Shown here: positions 6,899 through 16,009 of the stretch, piece by piece
Layout of the letters: each line of letters opens with the position of its first letter
Position numbering within the stretch: the first letter of the stretch is position 1
Origin: Scleroderma bovista
Lineage: Eukaryota; Basidiomycota; Agaricomycetes; Boletales; Sclerodermataceae
Assembly: GCA_037178675.1 (NCBI GenBank)
Contig: JAYMGJ010000715.1
Coordinates: 1 to 16,152, forward strand
Length of the DNA stretch: 16,152 nucleotides
Reading direction: 5' to 3'
Position numbers and translations under genes: made by a program
The notes under the pieces: model-generated
Told to the model about the DNA's origin: nothing
The model's database searches: none
The model's input: the letters and a program-made list of their open reading frames with translations, nothing else

Positions 6899-9710
6899 TT
6901 AACGGAAGGTTATCTGCGCGTCCGTGACCAGAGCAAGTGATGAGCGACCAGAGTTGGGGTAGAGAGCTGTGATGCAACTGGAGTGACTGGATAAGACCCA
7001 GAGTTGGACATGGTCGTAACACTCCAGCACATTACCAGATGACCAATCTGAACTAATGTACCTTCCACATTGGGCTTGAAGGTGACAAGCATGCATGAAG
7101 TGATCAATACTGATCACCGACACATTGTGCTGATGGTTGCACGTTGAACAGGTGACAATGAACTGGCGAGAAATTGGATCGCAGCAATGGAGCAAGGTGA
7201 ACCATTCAATGTAAGCCAGTGGATGGGGGTAAAGGCTGAGATGATCTGGCAATTTGAATATGACACACACTTGTGCGACATGGATCAGTGCTAAATTGAT
7301 CGTCAGCGCAACTTGTGGTGGAAGCCAGGGATGTACCATTGGGCTCAAAATAATTGTTTGGCCCATGTCCTTCATCCCACACAAACACAGTATCAAATCT
7401 GGCAGGGGACTTGGCCTTGCATCCACTTGCGGCAACTTTTGGCTTGGCATGAATCTTTTGCCAGCCAGAACCATGTCCGGTGACCACACTAGGGCTGCTT
7501 TCGACATATAGTTGGTTGGATATGTCGAACCGATCTGTTTCCATGGGAAGAATAACTTTGTCTTGAGTTGTGCAGGAGCTAAGAAAATCTTTGAGTGCTG
7601 AAAGGAATCCGGGTGCTTGGTAGTCACTTTGTAATTGCTGAATGGACACCCAATGATGGAAAGGAAATTTAGCCACTTTACAGTGGGCTTTTGCTAGCAC
7701 AACCACCTTCATCAGTAACTACTCACGTGCAACAAGTACTACATACCTGGCAGCTGTTGCGGAGCAAGATGAACCATGTCATCACCAGCACCCTCACCCA
7801 GACGGTCACCCATGTGTGAATCACCTTCTGAGCCATCAATCCCTCCACCTGAGCTTCCATGGATGGCATCCATGCTTGCAGACTTCTTCAGTTTCTTCCA
7901 GACATGGTAAGCAGTCTTGTGATGGATGGCTTCTTGGCATTGCAACCACAAGGCCATTTGTTCGACATAGTTGCATTTATTGCTGATGCAGTAGGCATCC
8001 TTAGCATAGTCTATGTGTAAGCGTTCAGGGTATTCAGTGTTGTATCTGTCAGCACTGCTGAGGGCTCGGATTGAAGAGATGTAGTGAACAAGGGAGTGGA
8101 TCTTGAGAATGTTGAAGTGCTTGCATATTCTGAGCTCCGTGAGGATGTCTTTATGTGTGTGGAAGAGGCTTAAGCTGTCCTGCATAGCCGCAAGAGTTTG
8201 GTCTGTGTGTTGTTGGAACTGCGCATAGTTGATGAAGTCAAGGAGCAAGCGAGTCATTAGAAGGATGCAGTCTTCAGCTGCACTGGAAAGGAGCCCTATG
8301 AAAACCCTCTGCATCTCCTTGTGCTCCGTTCCTGTCCATTGTGAGACCAAGGAAATCCCTTTCTTGAAATGGTGAAGGCCAGGGTACTGACTTACAGCCT
8401 GAAAACACGCATCCATCTACTTCTCGCCAATGATGCCCAAACACCACTGAACGAGGTGGTTGTGGAAGATTCCTTTATGGAGTTGGTGGAGGATATCTGG
8501 TGTGATGCAGATAAAGATATTGATGAAGGGAAGGTCCTTCCAAAAGAGTTTGAAGACTGGGCACAAACCTTCCTTATTGAACTTCCTCGATTGTTTGTTT
8601 CTCTGCTTGTGCCACAAAGTCTTCAACATGTCAACCATACTGTGGCATGTGCATTCCTCAAGCTCTCCACGATTTTTTGATTCAACCAGAAAACAAGGAC
8701 AGCGACTCTCTTTGTTACATGCCACAAGACACTGCTCAGGAAAATCAGCCACATAGGCAGCCAGTATCAGATGAACTCAACGCATGAAGCCATCAGCGCA
8801 AACCATGGGCTTTCCTCAATGACCAGCATCAACCAGTGGACACAACAACAAGGACATCACATAATGGAATAGGCAATATCCTGCAATAGAACATGTCTTC
8901 TTCTCGAAACACTCCAGCTTGGATACAGGCAAGTAGCCAATTAGTATCATTGCATGTGCTGACACTTGTCTTCAGATGTTTTTCGAGATATTCACAATTG
9001 TTAGGTATACAGGCCACACCTTCTTGTTGCCACTGAACACAGACAATGCCATTTTATCAGAGGACAAGATCACCGGTGCCACCACTGCTCCCTCTGACAA
9101 TTTTCTCTGTTACCGTCAAGTTGACCACATCCTTCGCAATTGGTGGTAAGTACTTACTTGTGTTTCTGACCACCACTCACCCATCCATATTTCATTATAG
9201 ATCTGGTTCTCTCCCTTTGGATCAGCATATGCATGCTCTGGCACATATGCCATCATGTCCCAGAAAGCAGGATTCCCAATAAGCTCTTTGACACATTCAA
9301 CAGGATCCCTTCACCATAGTTCAACCCTCTCCTGCTTCACACCCCCATCCTCACCCACTATGTCTCCCTTAACATTGATTGTCTCACATGTCCAAGACGG
9401 CCCAGTATATAAAGAATTGATAAACTTAAGGAAGGAGCAGGCATTATCGAATGAAACACCACTCTTCTGCATCTACAGGGAGTTGCACTCAGCATTGAGC
9501 AAGTAAGTCAAACTTTATTTGCTTACATGGGATAACTTTAGCAGCTCATCAATCTTCATTTGCCCAAGATTTTTCATCAAAAATCACACTAGCTCCCATT
9601 TGTCTTCATCATGGAAAGGCACCCATTTGTTCCTGCTGTCACGCACCAAATGTGTTTGGTACTGTGGACATGAAGAAGGTTAGCCGATGAAATTAATGTG
9701 AAGAACACAC
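6899..9710 (-). pseudogene. Plavaka-family (KDZ/CACTA-like) transposase, decayed
   Basis: A DDE transposase gene of the Plavaka group, widespread in agaricomycetes. Exons inferred on the minus strand: 9661-9527, 9472-9158, 9106-7747 and from 7693, with introns 9662-9710, 9473-9526, 9107-9157 and 7694-7746 (49-54 nt, GT-AG). Motifs in order: YQTHLVRDSRNKW, ELLKLSH, GPSWTCE, an RDPVE-like block, YNEIWMGEWW, APVILSSDK (probable first Asp), VYLTIVNISK, YVADFPEQCLVAC, ITPDILHQLHKGIFH (second Asp), GISLVSQWTGTEHKEM, RYNTEYPERLHIDYAKDAY (Glu), and C-terminal VIFKLPDHL and LAYIEWFTLL. Lesions: TGA at 9586-9584, 9313-9311, 8974-8972, 8818-8816 and 8779-8777, TAG at 8419-8417, and a frameshift near 7265-7340. 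The first exon(s) are not identified. Catalytic motifs survive but the gene cannot make a full protein. Confidence 0.85.
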
Positions 9711-10147
9711 CCAAGATCTGTTGAAAGATTGTCCCGACTTGAGGGATACAGACAGCCCTCGCTATCTGTATCATGCAAAATCAAGACTATCCTTATGCGA
9801 AGAATGAATACAAGCTTGTTGTAGCCATCTATTGCACAAGAATGACTATTCTGGAGCAAGAGATGACTGCCGATGTCCAGCAGTCATCCCTCGCACAAGA
9901 ACCACCAAGAAGCAGAAGAATTCGAGGATTGATGATCATTTCAGTATAAGAGAGGAATGCAACCTACTGCAGTCCAACTCCCATACCAGAACAACCAAAG
10001 AAGCAGAAGAAACAATAGAGAAACGAAGGAGAAAAGGAAGAATCATTTTTAGTGCCCAAATGTCAAATTTAGATGCCCAGTGCCGGCATTCCAATATTTG
10101 AATAGCTCTGCCATTTTTGAAGCTATCAATCATGTGACTATACCATC
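9711..10147. other. Flank upstream of the Plavaka gene; no gene assigned
   Basis: This should contain the 5' exon(s) and left end of the Plavaka element on the minus strand, but no N-terminal homology or terminal inverted repeat was recognisable. A plus-strand frame at 9832-10101 rich in Lys/Arg/Glu arises from a purine-rich repeated segment and has no recognised domain. Confidence 0.4.
9880..10011. repeat. Diverged direct repeat pair, about 41 bp each
   Basis: GCAGTC...CCAAGAAGCAGAAGAA at 9880-9920 and GCAGTC...CCAAAGAAGCAGAAGAA at 9969-10011 share start, end and most of the middle. The second copy is 2 nt longer. Confidence 0.45.
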
Positions 10148-10645
10148 ATGGAGCCTAGACCGTGGTCTATCTGCCTGTCAAGTTCCGACGTAAATCTGTT
10201 TATTTCCCACGGAGATATTCCACCCGCAATCCAGACACCCACTTCATCACTCATTATGGAGTCTGCATTTTCTCTGGAACATTTCTCTGCTATTGCAGCA
10301 GACCTCAACTATGTCCTGCTCTTGGGACAGCCTCTCCCTGAGCTCCTGTGTACTGTCTGGTACATATCTTCCCAGCCTGCTCCCTCAGTCCCTCTTGTTC
10401 TCGGTCAGCATGTTCTCCTCGTCAGTCCTGCGTCGTGCACATACTTTGGTCATCTCAAGTCTATTGTTAGACTTGAAAATTCATACCTGGTCATCTCTGT
10501 GTCTCCTGAGTCCTCTGCATATGGTCCTTTCATCCAAGAGTCCTGTCACATCCATCTCCCTCTATCATTCATCTCGCTTCCCTGGACACGTCGAATCTGC
10601 TATTCACGTTTCACTTCCCTGCTATCCTGCAACAAACACGAATGA
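10148..10645 (+). CDS. Unidentified repeat-associated protein (block B), probably a C-terminal part
   Basis: An open frame of 165 codons from ATG 10148. It contains VNLFISHGDIPPAIQTPTSS, LNYVLLLGQPLPELL, GQHVLLVSPASCTYFGHL, SIVRLENSYLVISVSPE and HIHLPLSFISLPWTRRI. The second half is shared with 2459-2646 in block A by mostly conservative replacements, which argues that it was translated. It has no signal peptide or membrane segment that I can defend and no domain I can name. The start at 10148 has no upstream support; the protein may begin in an earlier exon lost or not visible. It ends about 130 bp before an LTR-like region in the same orientation, so it may be the last gene of a plus-strand retroelement. 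It might instead be a host-derived gene captured by a repeat. Confidence 0.45.
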   Translation: MEPRPWSICLSSSDVNLFISHGDIPPAIQTPTSSLIMESAFSLEHFSAIAADLNYVLLLGQPLPELLCTVWYISSQPAPSVPLVLGQHVLLVSPASCTYFGHLKSIVRLENSYLVISVSPESSAYGPFIQESCHIHLPLSFISLPWTRRICYSRFTSLLSCNKHE

Positions 10646-11409
10646 AACAGTGCTCTAGAACCCTTCTTAGGAGCCCTAATAGAGTACAGAACCTTCCCCT
10701 TACTGCTCAAGGGAAGACTGCACTTCGGGAGCACCAAATTTCGCATTTTTGCTCTACAGAAGCTCAATCCAAGGGATTTGTGACACTCTGTGACCAGCTG
10801 TGACTCTACTTGTCATTCCAGGCCCCCTGACACTGCTCTTCTGGTCGGATCAATTCTTTTATTATCCCCCAGCCACTCCCATCAGTGGCACTGCTTCAGA
10901 AGCTCATCTCCAGATCTAAAGTTCAATAAATCATAGGTTGTGCTTCCCTTCTTTCTGAGTCACACAGAGTCACTCTGGCTCACTCTGACTCACTCTGCTG
11001 CACATTATTCATCCTCTCTTGGCATTACTAATCCCCATTACTCCCCTTACCAATCACTTACCAATCATCCTTCAAATCATGCTTATCATGCTGCTTATCA
11101 ATTCATGACTCATGCCCCTATGATTCATATGCATTATGTCATCACATATGCTCATTTAGCTTCGATCTACTCATCCCATGCTTTCCCCCCTCTCTCTTTT
11201 GGGCCCCATGCAATGATTTTTCCATATTCTTGGTTATGCACCCCTTTTTACCTATGTTTTTGCTCTTTCCCTTGGCTCAGCAGCTTGTTCAGGCTCTCCC
11301 CATTCATGACTCAGCCTGATTACACTGCTTATCAATTGCTTACCAATTGCTTACCAATCTCTTACCAAGCACTTAGTCATTTGTGCTTATAGGGCCACAG
11401 CCCCTCCTG

Positions 11410-11417
11410 TATATAAA
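11410..11417 (+). promoter_or_regulatory. TATA box of block B
   Basis: TATATAAA, three bases before a perfect 6-bp-stem hairpin and about 40 bases before AATAAA (11459-11464). The same spacing from TATA box to hairpin is seen in block A. Confidence 0.55.
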
Positions 11418-11420
11418 CCA

Positions 11421-11860
11421 GCAGCCAAAGGCTGCAAGGAAGTGTCTGCTTCCCCCTCAATAAAGCAACCACATTCACTCTCCCTCTCTGTCTATAAAAG
11501 CTCTATCTTTGTCTTTGGACTTGTAGGTCACCCAGTGCTGACCTAAAGCTCCTATATTGTTGTTTATCAGATATATCTTGTATCTGATCATTTCTCTAGG
11601 CTCAAGCACAGTCTAGCATCTCTGTCCACTCTATCCCATCACTCTCCATCGCATTTTTGAAGCAGGAACTGTCCCCTTGCTTCCCTGTTGCTCCATCACT
11701 GCTGTTACACCCCTGTCATCAATCTATCATCGCTGCTCAATCCCAGGACTCTTCCTAACCACTGTGGTAGGCTGAAGAGGAGTCAATACCATCCCAAGTC
11801 ACATTCCATCCCCATCAGAAGCCCTTCCCTTCCCTCCTGCATCCTGCCTGAAGGCGTGCA
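11421..11860 (+). other. Structured leader of block B: five hairpins
   Basis: Inverted repeats at 11421-11435 (GCAGCC/GGCTGC, loop AAA), 11524-11545 (TAGGTCA/TGACCTA, 8-nt loop), 11659-11683 (GAAGCA/TGCTTC), 11747-11784 (GACTC...GAGTC enclosing CTAACCAC/GTGGTAG with bulges) and 11838-11860 (TGCA/TGCA enclosing GCCT/AGGC). Offsets from the first hairpin are 0, 103, 238, 326 and 417, against 0, 94, 210, 306 and 360 in block A. Arms differ between blocks while pairing is kept. Confidence 0.5.
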
Positions 11861-11975
11861 GCACATCCCCCTGAGGAGATTAAATACCAGAAATGCAAAG
11901 GAAGACCACCACTCGCATATTGCTGTCATTTGGTGTTGGTTGTTGGTTGTTGGTTGTTCTGACCTCTTCCCTCAC

Positions 11976-12191
11976 TTAGGCGCACAATGAGTCAGAGGAG
12001 GAAGAGGATTCTTCTCTGCTAGGATGAGTGATAGGGTTGGTGTGGGTGTTTCTAATGTTATGGATGAGGTCAGCACCTCCAAGCTGATCAAACAACTTCA
12101 TCAAATCAGGGACAAGTTCCATTGTGATAGTCTTCAGAATGGTTTTGGAGAGATGGAGGTCAGGTTTATTCCTGTTAAGGTACTCAGCCAT
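11976..12191 (-). CDS. Small hypothetical reading frame at the edge of the Ty3 element
   Basis: Seventy-one codons from ATG 12191 to TAA 11976-11978, with a Ser/Glu-rich tail (REESSSSSDSLCA). It lies downstream of the Ty3 Pol stop (12253) in another frame and runs up to the start of block B. No domain is recognised. It may be a remnant of the Pol tail, a small accessory frame, or chance; the opposite strand is also open here (12024-12263), which weakens it. Confidence 0.2.
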   Translation of the reverse strand: MAEYLNRNKPDLHLSKTILKTITMELVPDLMKLFDQLGGADLIHNIRNTHTNPITHPSREESSSSSDSLCA

Positions 12192-12252
12192 GTTCTCAAC
12201 CCAGAAGGATTAGAGGGCAGCATGGTAGACAAGGTAAAGGGGGAAGTTGGGA

Positions 12253-14514
12253 TCAAGGGCTAGAAAGAGGGAGGCTGGCATGCAGGGAGTCATCAAGGAA
12301 AAGTTTGTGGGTGTGAAAAGTCTGCTCATGAGTGGGTTGTCTGAGGTGGCAAGCAAAGGGGATAGTATGGGTGGCAGGCATGTTCAGAGAGATGTGATTT
12401 ACTAAGATGATAGAGGTTGTGGTTCTGGGAGGAAATGCCTTGGGGTGTCTCTTTTTATATGCAGCAAGAAGGTCTGCAGCATGTTCAAGGTGTGTTTCTG
12501 GTTCCCAGGAGTCATCAGCTGATGAGTAGCCTTTCCACCACACAAGGTAAAATCTATTCTGAGCAGAACCCTGATGAGAGATTATTACCTTGACTTCGTA
12601 CTTTTCTTCTCCTTCGATCAGGTCAGGTGGTGGCCTCATGTAGTTGGGGCTGTGCATGTCATTTTCATGATAGAGCAATAAGAGAGAAGTGTGGAATGTG
12701 TTGTGGATCTTTCATTTGATGGGGATAGCAAGGTGGTAGGTGACAGGGGAGAGAACCTTGAAGATTAAAAAGGGTCCTTCTCATTTAGGTGCAAACTTGT
12801 GGTTTTCATAGAGGCATTTCAAATTGCATGCCTTGAGCCATACTTTGTCACCTTTTTGGAAGGGAGTGAATTTTGTTGTTGATCAATCCTTCATTACTCT
12901 TTGGGCAATGTCATGTGCTGCCAGGGCTTTACTTCTTGCCTCAGACAGTTCTTTGATGTGACTTTTGATGGCAGGAATACAGATTTCAGAAATTACCAAT
13001 GGAAGAGGTCTTGGTTCATAGCCATACATGAGATAGAATGGTGATTGATTGGTTACAAAGTGGGGATGGTGGTTGTGAGTAAATTCTTTGGTTGGTAGGT
13101 GGTTGGCTCAAGAGAATGGGTCATTCTGGCAGAAAATTCAGAGATAGACCTCTAGTTTCTAATTAACTTGTTCACTTTCACCATCTGTTTGAGGATGATA
13201 AGCAGTGGACAGGGCAAGGGAATACCCAAGAAGTTTCCTGAGTTCTTTAGCAAAGAGAGATGTGAACTGGGGACCTCTATCAGAGATGATTTTGTTGTAG
13301 AGTTCAAACCTGGAGTAAACCCTGTTATAAAAAAGGGTGGCAATGTCCACAGCAGTGGCAGTCTTTGTAGTTGAGGAGAAAATTACCCCCTTTGTAAGGC
13401 CATGGTCTACCACGACCAGGACAGAATCAAATCCAGAAGAAACAGGGAGGTCAGTGATGAGATCACAGAAGATCTGCTGGAAGGGGTGAGAGGCCACAGA
13501 TGGAATGGGAACAAGGGGCGGGGTGGTGGGGTGGGTGTTGACCTTGTTCTGCTGGCAGACAGCACAGCCTTCAACATATTGTCTGACAAACATAGGTAGT
13601 CCGGGCCACCAAAACTCGGTAGCCATTAATTGACATGTTTTTAAAACTTCAGGGTGTTCAGCAGTGGGGTGATCATGATGTTTGGTCACAGCAGCATGAC
13701 AGAGATCAAGGTGATTGGGAACATACACCTAATCTTTATAGGATAAGATACCCCCTTTGTAAGTCCAGTTGGTTAATTTGGACTTGAATGGGAGGGGCAT
13801 CTCACCATTGATAGCCTGTAGGGCAGTCAGAACCATGGGGTCAGTTTCAGAGGATAGGGTAATTTTTTTTGCCAAGGAAGAGTCAATGAGTCTAATGAAC
13901 AGGGTTTTGGGGAAAAGGGTTACTTGTTCATTATTGGAATCATCTCCAGAGTGATCCAGCCATCAGGACAAGGCAGCAGGTGCTCCAAGATCCTTTCCAG
14001 GGACATGATGGAGTTCTAGGTCTAAGTCTGACAGGTTGAGGAGTCAGTGGGCTTGGTGACGGTTTAGATTTTGTGGTTGTTTGAAATATGTTAGGTTCTT
14101 GTGGTCAGTTTGAACCTTCACTGGGTATGGGGATCCATGGAGGTAGTGCATCCATTCCTTTAGTGCATGGATGACTGCAAAAAGTTCCCTGTCAGAGATA
14201 TTGTAGTTCCATTTAGTGGGGTTTAGAGACTGGGTCAGGAATGCACAGGGTTTCCAATCTCCATTGGTGTCTTGTTGCATTAAGACTCCTCTGGTCATGT
14301 GTTTGAAGGTGTCAGTGGCAATGGAGAATGGGGCAGATGGATCAGGCATTTTCAAGACAGGTTGCATACAAAATATCTTTTTGAGGATATCAAATGCCCT
14401 GTCACACTTAGGAGACCACTCTCAAGGTACATTTTTCTTGGTGAGGTCAATAAGGGGTCAGGCAATATTTGAGTATCCAGGGATGAATTGCTGATAGAAA
14501 TTTGCAAAGCTCAA
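12253..14514 (-). pseudogene. Ty3/gypsy Pol: RNase H, integrase and chromodomain
   Basis: One reading frame runs through the region with stops at (first base) 14460, 14424, 14046, 13965, 13731, 13161, 13140, 13110, 12885, 12783 and 12714. RNase H (about 14367-14044) keeps IATDTFKHM, SDRELFAVIHAL and TDHKNLTYF. Integrase has the zinc-binding region HDHPTAEH and CAVCQQNK, catalytic core FCDLITDLPV and SDRGPQFTS, and the Glu in AYHPQTDGESEQVN. A GPY/F-type module follows (KFAPK, stop, EGPF). The chromodomain lies at about 12603-12414 with YEVKVIISH, FYLVWWKGYSSADDSWEPE and the ADLLAAYKKRHP helix; it would guide insertion into chromatin by binding histone marks. It joins the reverse transcriptase frame after a one-base deletion in a T run near 14514. 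Stops often replace Trp or Arg codons of the family. Confidence 0.88.
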
Positions 14515-15209
14515 AAGAATCGTACATCCTTGACCTTGGATAGAGTGGGCCAGTCTGTAATGCCCTTTACCTTTACTGGGTTCATTGCAACGGTGTTCTT
14601 TCTGACAATCATTCCCAGATATTCAACCTCAGGGAGATTGAAGTGGCATTTTTCTATCTTTAGAGGGAGTGCCAGTTCCCTCATTCATTGGAGAATATGA
14701 AGTGTTCAGAGTCAGTGAGTTTCTTTGTCATTGGAGAAGATAAGAAGGTTGTCCATATAGATCACTAACCATCCTTCAGCGATCATATCCTGGAAGAAGT
14801 CATTCATAAAGCATTGGAAGGTAGCAGGGGAGTTGCACAGGCCAAAGAATATGACAGTGGGTTCAAAGAGGCCCTTGTGGGTGATGAAGGCAGCCTTCCA
14901 TTGGTCTCCTTCCTTGATACAAACATTGTTGTACCCAGATCTGATGTCCATTTTGGTGAAGATGGATGCTCCCTTTAGTTGATCAATCAAGGTGGACATG
15001 AGGGATAGGGGATATGCATCTTTGATGGTGTGTTTGTTCAGGTAGCAGTAATCTTGGCACAGCCTTAAAGATCCATCCTTTTTGGCCACAAAGAAGAATG
15101 GAGCTGCCTGAGGAGATTTGGAGGGGCAGATCTTTCCCTCTTTTAGGTTTTCATCAACAAACTTTTCAGTAGCCTCTTTCTTCTTTGGGGATAAGAGATA
15201 TGCCTTACC
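14515..15209 (-). pseudogene. Ty3/gypsy Pol: reverse transcriptase
   Basis: Open from 15209 to a TGA at 14714-14712, then two more TGAs (first bases 14708 and 14687) before the frame breaks near 14514. Motifs in order: [53 protein letters not shown] with the first catalytic Asp, [35 protein letters not shown], and [13 protein letters not shown]. The last should be the YMDD box: the second Asp is Asn (AAC, 14750-14748), one G-to-A change on the coding strand that by itself should abolish catalysis. The thumb region EVEYLGMIVRKNTVAMNPVK is well kept. Protease lies upstream, joined across a one-base deletion near 15210. Confidence 0.88.
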
Positions 15210-16009
15210 TTCAGAATGAAGTCCTCATCAAGGTTTATAGCATGATCATATGGTTGAGGTGGAGAAAGGACACCTTTTTGTGATTTTTCAAAGATATCAG
15301 AAAAGTCAGAGTACTCAGGTGGTAGAGTATGTTATTTGACCACGGAGGCCTGGAGAATGGTTTTCCAAGCATAGGCCTTAATAGCACAAATTATGAAAGG
15401 TTCGGGTTCCTCATATCTGAGGTGGTTGAACAACCCCTTTCTGTCCTGTGGTTTGTAATGGGTGCTGATGGGGTCATGTTTTGAGGGATTGAATTTGGAG
15501 ATGTTTCAAATGTTGTGCATTTTAACCAGTTCTCCAGATTGGTCAACTTTGTCATCAAGGGTTAGGGACTCTTTTTCCCAGTCAATATCAGAGTTGGTCT
15601 CTTTTAGCCAGAGGAGATCAAGTATGATGTTTTCGTTTCCACAACTCATGATGAAGAAGTGGACTTTCTGAGTGATCCTCCCAATCCAGAAAAACAAGGG
15701 AGCAACAAAGAGGATTTTTCCTTTGGCATTCTGGAGGTTAACCAGTTTCTGAAGTCATTCAGTGGGGATGTGATTTTTTCTAATGAATCCCCAGTTGATA
15801 CAGGAGACATAAGCTCCTGAATCAACTTTAGCATAGGTGTTGACAACTAAAAGAGTTTGTTCATTGGGTAAAAGAGAAACTGCAATTCACATGGATTGTG
15901 CAGAAGATACTTGTATAGCAAGAACAGAAACAGATGACCTTTCCTTCATAGAATGAGGAGGTGTTGGTGTCAACTCAACCCTCTTTTCTAAAAACTCTTT
16001 CCAAGGAAT
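15210..16009 (-). pseudogene. Ty3/gypsy Pol: aspartic protease region
   Basis: The frame begins in overlap with Gag, reads IPWKEFLEKRVELTPTPP, and has the retropepsin active site AKVDSGAYVSCI (Asp-Ser-Gly at 15823-15815). The second hallmark is ENIILDLLWL, the usual hydrophobic ILG-like strand. Stops: TGA at 15889-15887, 15757-15755 and 15508-15506, TAA at 15334-15332. The linker HTLPPEYSDFSDIFEKS leads to reverse transcriptase, and a one-base deletion near 15210 (in LKGKAY) moves the frame. The protease would have cut the Gag-Pol polyprotein; it is inactive here because translation could not reach it whole. Confidence 0.75.

Larger units (their letters stand above)
10646..11975 (+). mobile_element. 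LTR-like region of block B
   Basis: Non-coding, T/C-rich, homologous to block A. A possible LTR start is TGTGACACTCTGTGACC at 10779. Next come repeated CACTCTG words, CTTACCAAT repeats (11046, 11057, 11339, 11350, with CTTACCAAG at 11361), TATATAAA at 11410, AATAAA at 11459, a CT-rich stretch, a leader with five hairpins, and a GTTG-repeat tail near 11930. The order TATA, polyadenylation signal, CT-rich leader gives + orientation, opposite to the adjoining Ty3 element. The right end is uncertain: GTTGTTCTGACC, CCCTCA and GGCGCACA are all candidates between 11950 and 11987. The 150-residue frame at 10940-11392 is composed of these repeats and is not called. Confidence 0.55.

Noticed and set aside
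8369..8756. Plus-strand frames of about 100 codons opposite the transposase
   Set aside because: They are antisense to well-conserved Plavaka motifs (DFPEQCLVAC, ITPDILHQLHKG).
10940..11392. Plus-strand open frame of 150 codons
   Set aside because: It is built from the CTTACCAAT and CACTCTG repeats of an LTR-like region, is Ser/His/Tyr-rich, and lies upstream of the TATA box.
12024..12263. Plus-strand frame opposite the small minus-strand frame
   Set aside because: No domain, on the antisense side of the Ty3 element; not better supported than the minus-strand frame.
12253..16009. Reassigned code with TGA as tryptophan
   Set aside because: TGA also stands at Arg positions, TAG and TAA stops occur, one-base deletions are present, and TGG is used normally in the same frames.
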